Assembly (NCBI GenBank): GCA_003252385.1 | Contig: QKEH01000009.1 | Coordinates: forward strand, 1-64,000 | DNA length: 64,000 bases | Source of the DNA: Bacteroidota bacterium | Lineage (GTDB): Bacteria; Bacteroidota; Bacteroidia; Bacteroidales; UBA10428 | Reading direction: 5' to 3' | Part shown: one piece after another, positions 1 to 10,587 of the stretch | Layout: each line of letters starts with the position of its first letter | Position numbering within the stretch: the stretch's first letter is position 1 | Notes under the pieces: generated by a model | Seen by the model: the letters and a program-made list of their open reading frames with translations, nothing else | Told to the model about the DNA's origin: nothing | The model's database searches: none | Made by a program: the position numbers and the translations under genes

Positions 1-6
1 AAAAAC

Positions 7-1350
7 ATGAAAGCTTATTTGAAAAGTGCAATTATTGCAGTGTCGGTCTTCCTATCCTTTAACCTGTGCGCCCAAACTGCCAGTGATACAGCTGGCTTTG
101 AAAGAGCAGCGTTAGATTATATAAATGGCTGGTATTCCGGAAATGAAGCTCGGATGCAAAGCTCCTTGCACCCAATGCTGAACCAACAAGCCATTGATGG
201 AAGCACAATCAATTCTACACAGCTTGTTGATTACACCAGAGAGTGTCGGGGATGCCATACCGCAGATAAAGCAGTTAAATTTCAGATACTGAACATGGAA
301 GCGTATCGCTTCTTAGATTTTGTACATGCTGTTATTAAATTAGAGTCTGATGAATATATTGATTATTTATTCCTTACCAAGGCCTATGGCCATTATCTGA
401 TTACCCAGGTGCTCTGGTCGTATAAAACCGAGCGCGCGGATGGTGATTCGATTGATTTGATTCAAACCATTACAGAATACGAAAACGGAATTCGGGAGAA
501 AGATTCTACAAAAATATTCAGCACGGTATCACTAAGTTTTAACAGTGGGCAAACTAAATGCTATGAAGTCGTAGAAAGTATTAATTATAAGTGGCTTACA
601 CACTACTATAGAGGATATGACGAAGGATTTAGCACCAACGACAGCATACACATAAAAATCCTGGATATCAGTAATGGGGTAATGGGTTTGGGTATTGCCA
701 GCAATGGCACAAAAACCGAATATTTACAGCTTGCTCATCAATCAGGCAAGTGGCTGGTCAGTAATATTTCAAGGAACTATTACACCTACCTTAGGGGCAT
801 TGAGATTCTGAACAATAAAGTAGATACGAACGCGACTGCATCATCCATTATTTCGGAATTTGATACGCGTTTGCATTATGATGCAGATATTAAGAATTAT
901 GTATTAACAACTGAAGGATCGGACAAAATTTATGATAATGACAACTTTGAAATCGTCTCAAAAAAGCTTTGTCTTGCGGTGGATGCCAAGGCTATAAGCA
1001 AATGGCCTCAACTTATACGGGTTCGAGCAATAAGTAACTTTGGTGATACCGTCTACCAGGATTTTGCCATTGAAAGTACTGTAGCTCAACTGGTACAACC
1101 ACTCAACCGTTCGGAAGTTGAACAGCCAGTGTTCTTCCCAAATCCTGTAACTAACATTTTACAAATCAAATGTGAGCAACCCCTTGGAGCTCTTAGTTTG
1201 ATTAATGCGCAAGGTCAGATGGTATTTCATAACGTTAACATCCAAAATAACCATTTCGACATCGATTTGTCCGGCTTCCTATCAGGATCCTATTATTTGG
1301 TTGTAACAAATGGATCCAACAGCCACTCTTATAAAATCTGTAAGCCATAG
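7..1350 (+). CDS. Secreted T9SS-sorted protein with two lumazine-binding-like (NTF2-fold) domains
   Basis: A 447-residue protein starting at ATG 7. Residues 1-22 form a signal peptide ending near CAQ. Residues about 30-140 and 150-260 each look like the putative lumazine-binding/SnoaL-like fold (an alpha-helical start such as AALDYINGWYSGN, then beta strands ending in a W-x-V/I region), so the protein is probably an internal duplication. From about residue 377 it has a type IX secretion C-terminal domain, starting FFPNPVTNILQI and ending with a strand-rich tail, which implies export through the outer membrane and surface anchoring or release. Residues 80-84 are C-R-G-C-H, formally a haem c motif, although this fold does not normally carry haem. 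The substrate is unknown. Only six bases precede the start codon here, so the promoter is not visible. The T9SS call is firm; the function is not. Confidence 0.8.
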   Translation: MKAYLKSAIIAVSVFLSFNLCAQTASDTAGFERAALDYINGWYSGNEARMQSSLHPMLNQQAIDGSTINSTQLVDYTRECRGCHTADKAVKFQILNMEAYRFLDFVHAVIKLESDEYIDYLFLTKAYGHYLITQVLWSYKTERADGDSIDLIQTITEYENGIREKDSTKIFSTVSLSFNSGQTKCYEVVESINYKWLTHYYRGYDEGFSTNDSIHIKILDISNGVMGLGIASNGTKTEYLQLAHQSGKWLVSNISRNYYTYLRGIEILNNKVDTNATASSIISEFDTRLHYDADIKNYVLTTEGSDKIYDNDNFEIVSKKLCLAVDAKAISKWPQLIRVRAISNFGDTVYQDFAIESTVAQLVQPLNRSEVEQPVFFPNPVTNILQIKCEQPLGALSLINAQGQMVFHNVNIQNNHFDIDLSGFLSGSYYLVVTNGSNSHSYKICKP

Positions 1351-1403
1351 GCTCATAGCCATTGAAGGTTCAACAAATCCAGATCAATTAATACCCTAAT
1401 TGA

Positions 1404-1456
1404 AGAAGGAGGGAGAGCCAGCCCGGCATATGTTGAAGGCCTCTCCCTCCAACTTC
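1404..1456 (+). terminator. Long stem-loop after the T9SS protein gene
   Basis: GGAGGGAGAG at 1408-1417 is perfectly complementary to CTCTCCCTCC at 1441-1450, with a 23-nt loop and partial pairing continuing outside (GAAG with CTTC). It lies about 55 nt after the stop codon of the first gene. A T-rich stretch follows about 20 nt later rather than directly, so it may be a terminator or an mRNA 3'-end stabiliser. Confidence 0.5.
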
Positions 1457-1509
1457 CTCAACATACACTTTTTGTAAGACTCCTAGACAGTTAGCTAACA
1501 CGAGAAACC

Positions 1510-2286
1510 ATGCAAGAGAGACATGTAAATCGCAGCAAATATTTCAAGGAACAAGAATTTACTTCTGGAAAATATATTCTCCCATTTATTAGAGATGTAA
1601 AAGAGATCCATAGAGACACATCCATTCTTGAAATTCGATGTGGTGAAGGTGGGAATTTAGTTCCTTTTCTTAAAATCGGATGTCAAAAAATTGTCGGGAT
1701 TGATTTATCCAAAGGAAAAATTGAAAATGCTTACAGGTATTTCAACGAGTTGAAAAGTGACCATACTATTGAACTGATATGTAATGATTTATTTAATGTA
1801 AGTGCAGAAAACATAGGACAATTTGACATTACTATAGCAAGAGATGTCCTGGAACACATTCAAGGACATGATAAATTTTTGAAGTTGGTCAAAACTTTTA
1901 TGAAAGTGGATGGAAAGTTTTTTCTTGGTTTTCCACCTTTGCAGAATCCTTTTGGAGGTCATCAACAAATGTGCGAAAGTAAATTTCTATCCAAACTCCC
2001 CTATTTTCACATTTTGCCTTATTCAGCATACAAGTTCATTTTAAAATTATTTGGAGAAACTGAAGCAAAAAACGAAGGATTGCTGAAAACCAAGGAAACA
2101 GGTATAACCATTGAGGGATTTGAAAGAATACTTCGAATGAACAACTATACCATGGATAAAAGAATTTTTTACTTTATAAACCCAAATTATGAGGTCAAAT
2201 TTGGATTAAAGCCAAGAATCAGTTGGAAACTAATTTCATCAATCCCACTTTTAAGAATTTTTTTATTACCACCAACTACTATTTGA
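1510..2286 (+). CDS. SAM-dependent class I methyltransferase
   Basis: A 258-residue protein beginning at ATG 1510. The Rossmann-type methyltransferase motifs are present: motif I SILEIRCGEGG around residues 35-46, the acidic strand-2 end VGIDLS around 62-67, an acidic CNDLFNV segment, and FDITIARDVLEHI around residues 105-118, which matches motif IV/post-motif. In motif I an Arg replaces the usual first Gly (LEIGCG is typical). The C-terminal 100 residues, basic and hydrophobic, probably form a substrate or membrane-contact region. The gene is visibly richer in A and T than the housekeeping genes further right, which hints at recent acquisition. Its substrate cannot be told; related proteins modify small molecules, sugars or quinones. 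Confidence 0.75.
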   Translation: MQERHVNRSKYFKEQEFTSGKYILPFIRDVKEIHRDTSILEIRCGEGGNLVPFLKIGCQKIVGIDLSKGKIENAYRYFNELKSDHTIELICNDLFNVSAENIGQFDITIARDVLEHIQGHDKFLKLVKTFMKVDGKFFLGFPPLQNPFGGHQQMCESKFLSKLPYFHILPYSAYKFILKLFGETEAKNEGLLKTKETGITIEGFERILRMNNYTMDKRIFYFINPNYEVKFGLKPRISWKLISSIPLLRIFLLPPTTI

Positions 2287-2357
2287 TTTCAGACCATGCA
2301 TTATCAAAAAAACACGCTAATTAATAAGCATTTATAAAAACTTAAAAAAAGATTTAT

Positions 2358-3127
2358 ATGATTCGAAAAAATTTACCGGGCAGCATGATTAGATTTACAA
2401 TCATAACTTTGATTTCTCTATCATGCACGAAAAATACATTAAATACAGATGTCAATGAGCTGGTAGTGGTCAGAGAAAATAACCAATTGGAATATGTTTT
2501 ACCTGCACCCCGCCTGGAGGGAAAAATATCGGTTGAACAAGCCATTTACACGAGAAAATCGCATCGCGAATATTTAAGTTCGGCAATATCTGCCGAAGAC
2601 CTTTCGCAAATAGTCTGGGCTGCCTATGGGATGGTTGGAAAAAGGCCAAACTCGTATGATCCCAACAAGTCATACCATACCGTGCCATCGGCCGGTGCAT
2701 GTTTTCCCCTGGAAATCTATGTGCTTGTTCAGAATGTTAGCGGAATTGATACGGGTGTGTATAAATACCAACCATTAACGCATTCGTTGCTTCAAACCTG
2801 TAAGAGTAATTTGAAGGAAGAACTTTCGCAAGCTGCCAATAATCAGAAAATGATTGCAACTGCACCGGCATGTTTGTTATACAGTGCCGATTACAGTAAA
2901 ACAACCAGGCAGTTTGGACTCAGGGGTGCGGAACGCTATGTGTGTATGGATTTGGGCCATTCCGCTCAAAATGTATATTTACAAATGTATATTTACAAGC
3001 CGAAGCGCTGCACCTGGGAACCTGTGCTATTGGATCGTTTAACGATAAACAGGTACAAACGCTTATGCAATTGCCCGATAACGAAACAGCGCTTTGTATA
3101 ATGCCAATTGGAATTAGCTTGGATTGA
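2358..3127 (+). pseudogene. SagB/ThcOx-type nitroreductase lipoprotein, frameshifted
   Basis: The reading frame starts at ATG 2358 with a lipoprotein signal (LISLSC, Cys near residue 23) and continues with a flavin-dependent SagB-type nitroreductase domain: TRKSHREYL, the IVWAAYG segment, TVPSAGACFPLEIYVL and the GLRGAERYVCMDLGHSAQNV helix. After LGHSAQNVYLQ the frame is lost: a perfect 14-bp tandem duplication at 2969-2996 shifts it, and the natural C-terminus (AEALHLGTCAIGSF ... LCIMPIG) is found in another frame ending at 3127. Removing one copy gives an uninterrupted 251-residue protein. As it stands, translation stops at 3101 with an unrelated tail, losing the final helix and strand that help build the FMN site and dimer. 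Probably inactive unless the duplication slips back. Confidence 0.82.
2969..2996 (+). repeat. 14-bp perfect tandem duplication breaking the nitroreductase gene
   Basis: The unit AAATGTATATTTAC occurs at 2969-2982 and again at 2983-2996 with no mismatch. Fourteen is not a multiple of three, so the second copy shifts the frame. Restoring one copy joins the nitroreductase domain to its conserved C-terminus in one frame. This looks like a simple replication-slippage event. Confidence 0.95.
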
Positions 3128-3250
3128 TTTACCTAAACTTGGCTGCCACCAAAACGATTGGTATCATTTTTAGGGTGATGATATACAACCCGTTTACCCC
3201 CCTGGTATGGTGGTAAGTTCTGGTAAACAAATAATCAATACATAAACAGT

Positions 3251-4045
3251 ATGAAATTAATCATTTTGACCTCTCTGCTTGGGGTACTAACTCAAGTTGG
3301 ATACTCACAAACCGTAACAGAAAGAGACTTTAAACCCATCTTTGACCGGTATGGTGTTGACGGATGTTTTGTACTCTACAATCAGGCAGAGAATGAATAT
3401 ACCCGATATCAATCCAACCTCTGTGATACGGGCTACCTGCCGGCATCAACCTTCAAGATACCCCATACATTAATTGCTTTGGAAGAGGGTTTCGTCAAGG
3501 ACACGAATCAAGTATTCAAGTGGGACGGGCATGAGTGGCCAAATACGGACTGGAATCATGATCAAACCTTAAAATCGGCCATTCAATATTCCTGCATTTG
3601 GGTTTACATCGGATTTGCGGCGCAATTGGGAATAGAAACGTATCAAGATTATATGGATTCCTTCAGTTATGGAAATAGAAACCTGGCCGGGCCGCCCACG
3701 CGATTCTGGTTGGCCGGTTCGTTCCGAATAAGTGCCAATCAGCAGATCGAATTTTTGAGGAAATTTTACCATAATGAATTACCGGGGATATCGCGACCAT
3801 CTATTAACGTAGTCAAGGACCTTATCATCATAGAACAAACTGATACGTATAAATTAAGTGGTAAAACAGGTGGTGGAAAATTAACTGAAACTTCAACTAT
3901 CATGTGGCTGGTTGGATACCTGGAAAGAGATAATACCCCCTATTTCTATGCCATGAACTTTAAAACCGATGATTTTGGCAAGACCCGTCAGGCACGATAC
4001 GATATTACCCATGCTATTTTGAAGGAACTGAAATTGATGGAATAA
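3251..4045 (+). CDS. Class D (OXA-type) beta-lactamase
   Basis: A 264-residue serine beta-lactamase with a signal peptide (residues 1-19, ending at YSQ), so it acts in the periplasm by hydrolysing beta-lactams. All class D landmarks are in order: the catalytic S66-T-F-K69, where the Lys is normally carboxylated; S114-C-I in place of the usual S-x-V; Y140-G-N; W153 in the WLAGS region that stabilises the carbamate; and K205-T-G. The spacing FWLAGSFRISANQQIEFLRKFYHNELP closely follows OXA-10-like enzymes. Length is normal for the class. It is a single gene with no integron or insertion element next to it, so it is likely a chromosomal environmental OXA. BlaR-type sensors lack the short soluble form seen here. 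Spectrum cannot be told from sequence. Confidence 0.93.
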   Translation: MKLIILTSLLGVLTQVGYSQTVTERDFKPIFDRYGVDGCFVLYNQAENEYTRYQSNLCDTGYLPASTFKIPHTLIALEEGFVKDTNQVFKWDGHEWPNTDWNHDQTLKSAIQYSCIWVYIGFAAQLGIETYQDYMDSFSYGNRNLAGPPTRFWLAGSFRISANQQIEFLRKFYHNELPGISRPSINVVKDLIIIEQTDTYKLSGKTGGGKLTETSTIMWLVGYLERDNTPYFYAMNFKTDDFGKTRQARYDITHAILKELKLME

Positions 4046-4187
4046 AAACATCCCGCCGCTAATTAGGTTCTATGAACCTCGTTGCAAATCAAGCATAAAC
4101 ACGAATGCAAAACACCGTCATTCGCCTAAGACACCCATTCTGAATTTTTTCCTGAACTTCTTAGGCAACAAAGCCCTTACTATAAAA

Positions 4188-4337
4188 CCAAAAAGGCTAT
4201 CCCAAAAGCCTTACGCGCTACTTCCACATCCTGTTAAACTTTGCTCCGGAAAGGAGACTATAAACCCTCCATTGAACTTGTAGAGTTACGGTTTTTCAGA
4301 ATGCTTCCGCGTAAATCACTTACCGGATAGCCTCTTT
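4188..4337. other. Structured 150-bp element with 13-nt inverted ends
   Basis: This stretch lies between the convergent beta-lactamase and ferritin genes. Its ends are inverted repeats (AAAAAGGCTATCC at about 4189-4201 against GGATAGCCTCTTT at 4324-4336, one mismatch), and inside them TTACGCG at 4211-4217 pairs with CGCGTAA at 4308-4314. It contains no ORF. It could be the folded 3' untranslated region of ferritin, a small RNA, or a MITE-like repeat. The rest of the gap (4046-4187) shows nothing recognisable. Confidence 0.45.
4190..4216 (-). terminator. Rho-independent terminator of the ferritin transcript
   Basis: Read on the minus strand, AAGGCT pairs with AGCCTT around an 8-nt loop and is followed by a T run. 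It sits about 145 nt downstream of the ferritin stop codon. The AGCC arm can alternatively pair with the distal repeat near 4330, so two mutually exclusive folds are possible. Confidence 0.6.
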
Positions 4338-4356
4338 AGATAATGACTTTGACCTG

Positions 4357-4863
4357 TTACGGCTGGGTTTGCTGGCTGGGTCTGCGCATGCCAATTACAT
4401 CGCGATCGAATAAGTACATATTGTGCTCGCCCAACAGGTTGAGCTTATCTATGATGGCACTTACGGAGGCTTCTTCTTCAATTTGTTCGTTTACAAACCA
4501 CTGCACCCAGCTTTGAGTAGTGAAGTCGCGCTCTTCCATAGCCAGTCCAACAATTTCGTTGATAGATTGGGAAATGTACTGCTCGTGTTTCATTACCGCA
4601 GCAAACAATTCCTTGATCCCCTGCTGATCTTTTGGGGGCTGATCCAAAGCTGCAATAATAGCATGGCCGCCCCGTTCATGTACGTAGTGGATAAACTTCA
4701 ACATGTGCAGGCGTTCTTCCTCGGCCTGGGCATACAACCATTCGGCTACTCCGCCATAACCATTCGCTTCGGCCCAGGTGGCCATTGCCAGGTACAAATT
4801 TGATGAGTACGCCTCCTTGGTAATTTGTTCGTTGAGTATACTTTCAATTTTTTTAGTCAACAT
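4357..4863 (-). CDS. ftnA: Non-haem ferritin
   Basis: A 168-residue bacterial ferritin that oxidises Fe(II) and stores ferric iron in a 24-subunit cytosolic shell. All the ferroxidase residues of FtnA are present at the expected numbers: E17, E50, H53 (in EEERLHMLKF), E94 (KHEQYI), Q127 and E130 (NEQIEEE). It has no haem-ligating Met of bacterioferritin and no Dps signature. The length is typical and the start is ATG 4863. It lies 74 nt downstream of the broken isocitrate dehydrogenase gene on the same strand, with no terminator visible between them, so read-through is possible. A terminator follows about 145 nt after its stop. Confidence 0.95.
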   Translation of the reverse strand: MLTKKIESILNEQITKEAYSSNLYLAMATWAEANGYGGVAEWLYAQAEEERLHMLKFIHYVHERGGHAIIAALDQPPKDQQGIKELFAAVMKHEQYISQSINEIVGLAMEERDFTTQSWVQWFVNEQIEEEASVSAIIDKLNLLGEHNMYLFDRDVIGMRRPSQQTQP

Positions 4864-4937
4864 AATATAAATTTTTTAGTAATACAGAATTACTGTCTGA
4901 ATGATATAGTTCTTAAAAATAAGGATAAGCTGACATT

Positions 4938-7191
<2,254 letters not shown>

Positions 7192-7238
7192 TCAGTTCAT
7201 GAAAAGAGGGGCATGGCCACGGGCTGTATCCAATCCTC

Positions 7239-9033
7239 TTAATCCAGGTCGAGGTTTAAATCCTGACGTAGCTTCAGCAAGGCCGGATTTTTTTCAATCA
7301 TGTGCTTCAACTTATCGGTATCGGTATAAAACTTGGTTCTAGGAGCAACATCGGCATCCAGAACCTGCTCTTCCAGTTCCATGGACTGGTTCTCCAGGTG
7401 ACTGCGCAAATAGGACAACACCCGCGATTTAAAATTGGCTTTAAATTCGTCGACCAGTGCATGGTTCCTGAAGGCTATTTTTATGATTTGAGCCGTAGAA
7501 TCGAGTTCGGGACCCTGGCCATTCAAAGCCGAAAACATGCGCGGATCGCTATGTTGTATTCCGTCCACAAAACGTTTCCAATATTTCAGCACCTCGGAAT
7601 ATTCCAGTGGTTTATCTATCGCAACCGAAGCGATCAGCTCTTCATTGGGCATTTCGGAATCCGAATCATCGGGAGCATACCGCTCGGGAGAAGCCGGTGG
7701 TGCGGTTAACGACTGAAGGGCACTTTTTATGGAAGGGGTGGTTGTAGCTACTGAACGGTTTTGTGCCGGACGAACCGCTTCGGTTGGCGGAGCTACGCGC
7801 GGTGATGGAGCCTGGCCTACTGCTGCAGCATTGACTCCGGACGCCGGTGCAACCGCAGAGGGAACAGGAGGAGTCGTTTGATCGCTGGGTCCTAAAAACA
7901 GGACGACTTCATCAGCTACTTCATTTTTTTTTTTGACTCTGATTACAGAGTTGAATCAGGCATATTTCGATATGAAGTCGTTGATTCTTGCTCGATTTGT
8001 AGGATAAATCGCAGGCATTGGCAATCTCGAGGCACTCAAACAGGAAGGCATCCGAGCATTTTGCTGTCTGCTCCATGTACTGTCGCTTGATACCTGCACC
8101 CACTTCCAGGAGCTCCATCGTTTTTTCGACCTTGCATACCAAAAGGTCTCTAAAATGACGGCTGAGGCCATTAATGAAGTTATGTGTATCAAAACCTTTG
8201 GCCAGAATCTCATCAAAGATCAGTAAAACCTCGGCAACCTTATTTTCCAGAAAGTAATTCGTTAGCCGGAAATAGTACTCAAAATCCAATACATTCAGGT
8301 TATCAATAACCTTCTGGTAGGTAATTTGGTTATTCGAGAAGCTTACAATCTGGTCAAAAACCGAAAGGGCATCACGCATGGCACCATCGGCCTTTTGAGC
8401 CACAATGGTCAATGCATCCGTTTCGTACGAAATGTTTTCCTGACGGGCAATGTGTTCCAAATAACCCACAATATCGGAGATCTGAATCCGGTTGAAATCG
8501 AAAATCTGACAGCGCGACAGGATGGTGGGCAGAATTTTATGCTTCTCGGTAGTGGCCATAATAAATATGGCATGTCGGGGAGGCTCCTCCAGGGTTTTCA
8601 GAAAGGCATTGAAGGCCGCCTGCGACAACATGTGCACCTCATCGATGATATACACACTGTACCTGCTTATTTGTGGAGGAATCCGAACCTTTTCAATTAA
8701 GGAGCGAATATCTTCCACCGAATTATTGGAAGCAGCATCGAGCTCATGGATATTGTACGAGCGGTTTTTATTGAATGAATCGCATGATTCGCAGGCATTG
8801 CAAGCTTCGCCGGTTTCGGTCAGATGCTGACAGTTAATGGTTTTGGCAAAGATCCGCGCACAAGTGGTTTTTCCCACTCCCCTTGGCCCGCAAAACAAAT
8901 ATGCCTGCGCTAAGCGATCGATCTTAATGGCATTCTTAAGGGTCGATGTGATACTCTTCTGCCCCACCACGGTTTCGAAGGTGTCGGGCCGGTATTTCCG
9001 CGCAGAAACAATAAAACTTTGGGTAGCCTCCAT
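7239..9033 (-). CDS. dnaX: DNA polymerase III tau/gamma subunit, two frames joined at an A-run
   Basis: DnaX is the ATPase of the clamp loader. From ATG 9033 (a TTG lies three codons earlier) the first frame has an AAA+ module: Walker A GPRGVGKTTCARIF, a zinc module with four Cys in CQHLTETGEACNACESC, Walker B IIDEVHML, sensor 1 MATTE, SRC motif LSRCQIF and sensor 2 GAMRDALS. It stops at 7921, directly after 11 consecutive A, giving a 370-residue gamma-like product. With one A fewer the frame continues through a Pro/Ala/Thr-rich linker into the C-terminal tau domain ending at 7239, 597 residues in all, which binds polymerase and helicase. Known dnaX genes make both forms by frameshifting or by transcriptional slippage on an A-run, so this is probably one recoded gene. 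A TATCTTTG box (9047-9040) lies only 6 nt before the ATG, suggesting a nearly leaderless mRNA. Confidence 0.9.
7924..7934 (-). promoter_or_regulatory. A11 slippage site in dnaX
   Basis: Eleven A in a row (minus strand) end the gamma frame as Gln-Lys-Lys-Lys-stop. Deleting one A, or adding two, opens the tau frame (NEVADEVVLFLG...). Adding one A, equivalent to a classical -1 ribosomal shift, meets a TAG two codons later. The geometry therefore favours RNA polymerase slippage over -1 ribosomal frameshifting. Confidence 0.7.
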
Positions 9034-9330
9034 GGGCGCCAAAGATAGCTATTATATGCACCTAAACATTCGATTGTTGAAAACTCATTCCCTAACACCC
9101 CAATTAATTTACTAATATTAAAAGTGAAAATGCAACCAAAAAAAATCCATATAGTAAAAACGTTCGGCAATCGAATGAAACCTTGCGTTGATAAAAAAAA
9201 CGGTGATATTCATCATTCCCGTTCCTCTCAACTAGAAAATAAAGATAGCTTTGTGCTTACGATTACAGACGATATTTTCCGAAATACAGACAATTTAGCT
9301 ACATTTATTCTACCTAAATCCTAAATTCAA

Positions 9331-9906
9331 ATGAAGATCGAATCGTACGATAATGTATTACGTTGGTCGTATAAATTGGCCCGGGAGTGGGTCGTAGACA
9401 ATCTGGTCCCCAAAGGGGTATCGTCATCGAGAAAATTTGATACCTACAAACGAAACGGTGAGTACCTACCTAAAAATTTTCCCCGAAAACCCGATGAATA
9501 TTTTAAGAAGAAAGGTGTTTGGCCCGGCTGGCCCGACTTTTTTGGCAAGCCCGACTCCCATCCCGAGAGCAACTACCTGAGTTATACAGATGCCTCACAC
9601 CTTTGCCAGTTACGGAAAGTGAAAAATTCCATCGAGTACCGAACCTGGACCAACCGGCCGGCCAATCTGCCTGCCCGCCCCGATCAGTACTATAAGGAAC
9701 TGTGGGACGGATGGAAAGAATTTCTGGGCAATAATTACGACCTGCCCGAGCGTAAAGTGGCCTCAAAACTAAAAGCAACCGATGTGCGCATAATCAAGCA
9801 CCAGCTCGATTTGGGCGTCTCCGGAGCCGTTTTGGCCCGCAACTTTGGGGTATCCGAGATGCAAATCAGCCGGATCAAACACGGCGAAAACTGGACAAAA
9901 GTGTGA
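9331..9906 (+). CDS. Integrase-repeat / helix-turn-helix DNA-binding protein
   Basis: A 191-residue cytoplasmic protein. It contains two modules of the phage integrase repeat unit, each ending in a Pro-Asp-x-Tyr and Trp-Trp-Leu-Gly signature: LPKNFPRKPDEYFKKKGVW followed by PGWPDFFG at about residues 47-72, and the better preserved LSYTDASHLCQLRKVKNSIE followed by YRTWTNR, LPARPDQYYKE and WDGWKEFLG at about 82-131. The C-terminus (residues about 147-191) looks like a helix-turn-helix: ATDVRIIKHQLDLG, then GAVLARNFGVSEMQISRIK. There is no tyrosine-recombinase catalytic domain, so it is a stand-alone DNA-binding protein and not an integrase. It is divergent from dnaX. Target unknown. Confidence 0.6.
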   Translation: MKIESYDNVLRWSYKLAREWVVDNLVPKGVSSSRKFDTYKRNGEYLPKNFPRKPDEYFKKKGVWPGWPDFFGKPDSHPESNYLSYTDASHLCQLRKVKNSIEYRTWTNRPANLPARPDQYYKELWDGWKEFLGNNYDLPERKVASKLKATDVRIIKHQLDLGVSGAVLARNFGVSEMQISRIKHGENWTKV

Positions 9907-10174
9907 GTTGGCATTTTGCCGATGTTCATTTCAGGAACCTTTATCGAATTGCAAATTATACGCAAGGATCACTTGGGTGTAGCAATAGTGGTGTGTTTTA
10001 GGGTATGTATCGAACCCCAAAACAGCAGCATGCGATAACTGCAATACACAACTACCGTTAGTATTCACTGTTATTTCGTTTTTGAGAATTCAATAAGCTC
10101 CCCAACGAAATACAGCAACAGAAGCTTGGATAAGCCATTCCGGCCGCAATAGAATTTATTTTCCCATGTAGCCT

Positions 10175-10205
10175 TTTGATTTATCTAAATATTGCACTAC
10201 TTTTG
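10175..10205 (+). promoter_or_regulatory. Promoter of the rpsF-rpsR-rplI operon
   Basis: TTTG at 10175-10178 and TACTTTTG at 10198-10205 are separated by 19 nt, an excellent match to the Bacteroidota primary promoter. The operon start codon is 31 nt downstream. The upstream part of this intergenic gap (9907-10174) holds no gene or clear signal. Confidence 0.78.
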
Positions 10206-10236
10206 CGCTCTAATTTTAATTAATTCATATAGTAAC

Positions 10237-10584
10237 ATGAAGAACAGATACGAAACCGTTTTCATTACAACTCCCGTTTTGTCTGAAGCTCAGATGAAGG
10301 AAGCGGTTGATAAGTTCAAAGACCTTATCCTGAAAAACCACGGAGAGATTGTCCATGAAGAGAACTGGGGCTTAAAAAAATTAGCTTACCCTATTCAGAA
10401 AAAATCGACCGGATTTTACTACTTAATTGAATTTGCCGCCGAAGGTTCATTCATTCAAACTCTGGAAACCGAATACCGCCGCGATGAGCGCATTATTCGC
10501 TTCCTGACCTTCAAAATGGAAAAGTACGCAATTGAGTATGCCGAAAAGAAAAGAAGTAAAACAACCGTAAAAGCAGAGGAATAG
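10237..10584 (+). CDS. rpsF: 30S ribosomal protein bS6
   Basis: A 115-residue small-subunit protein that pairs with bS18 on the platform of the 30S subunit. The start is ATG 10237 ([20 protein letters not shown]); an upstream in-frame ATG at 10192 lies inside the promoter and is not credible. It shows the conserved [20 protein letters not shown] strand-loop and the basic C-terminus. It is first in a three-gene operon, 3 nt before rpsR. Confidence 0.97.
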   Translation: MKNRYETVFITTPVLSEAQMKEAVDKFKDLILKNHGEIVHEENWGLKKLAYPIQKKSTGFYYLIEFAAEGSFIQTLETEYRRDERIIRFLTFKMEKYAIEYAEKKRSKTTVKAEE

Positions 10585-10587
10585 ACC

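Noticed and set aside
244..258. Calling the first gene a cytochrome c
   Set aside because: A single CXXCH in a lumazine-binding-like fold with a T9SS tail is not enough; no axial ligand or cytochrome features are visible.
9124..9324. Small 66-codon ORF before the integrase-repeat gene
   Set aside because: Composition looks like translated intergenic DNA, there is no recognisable motif, and a start-codon context or promoter is lacking. Too weak to call a gene.
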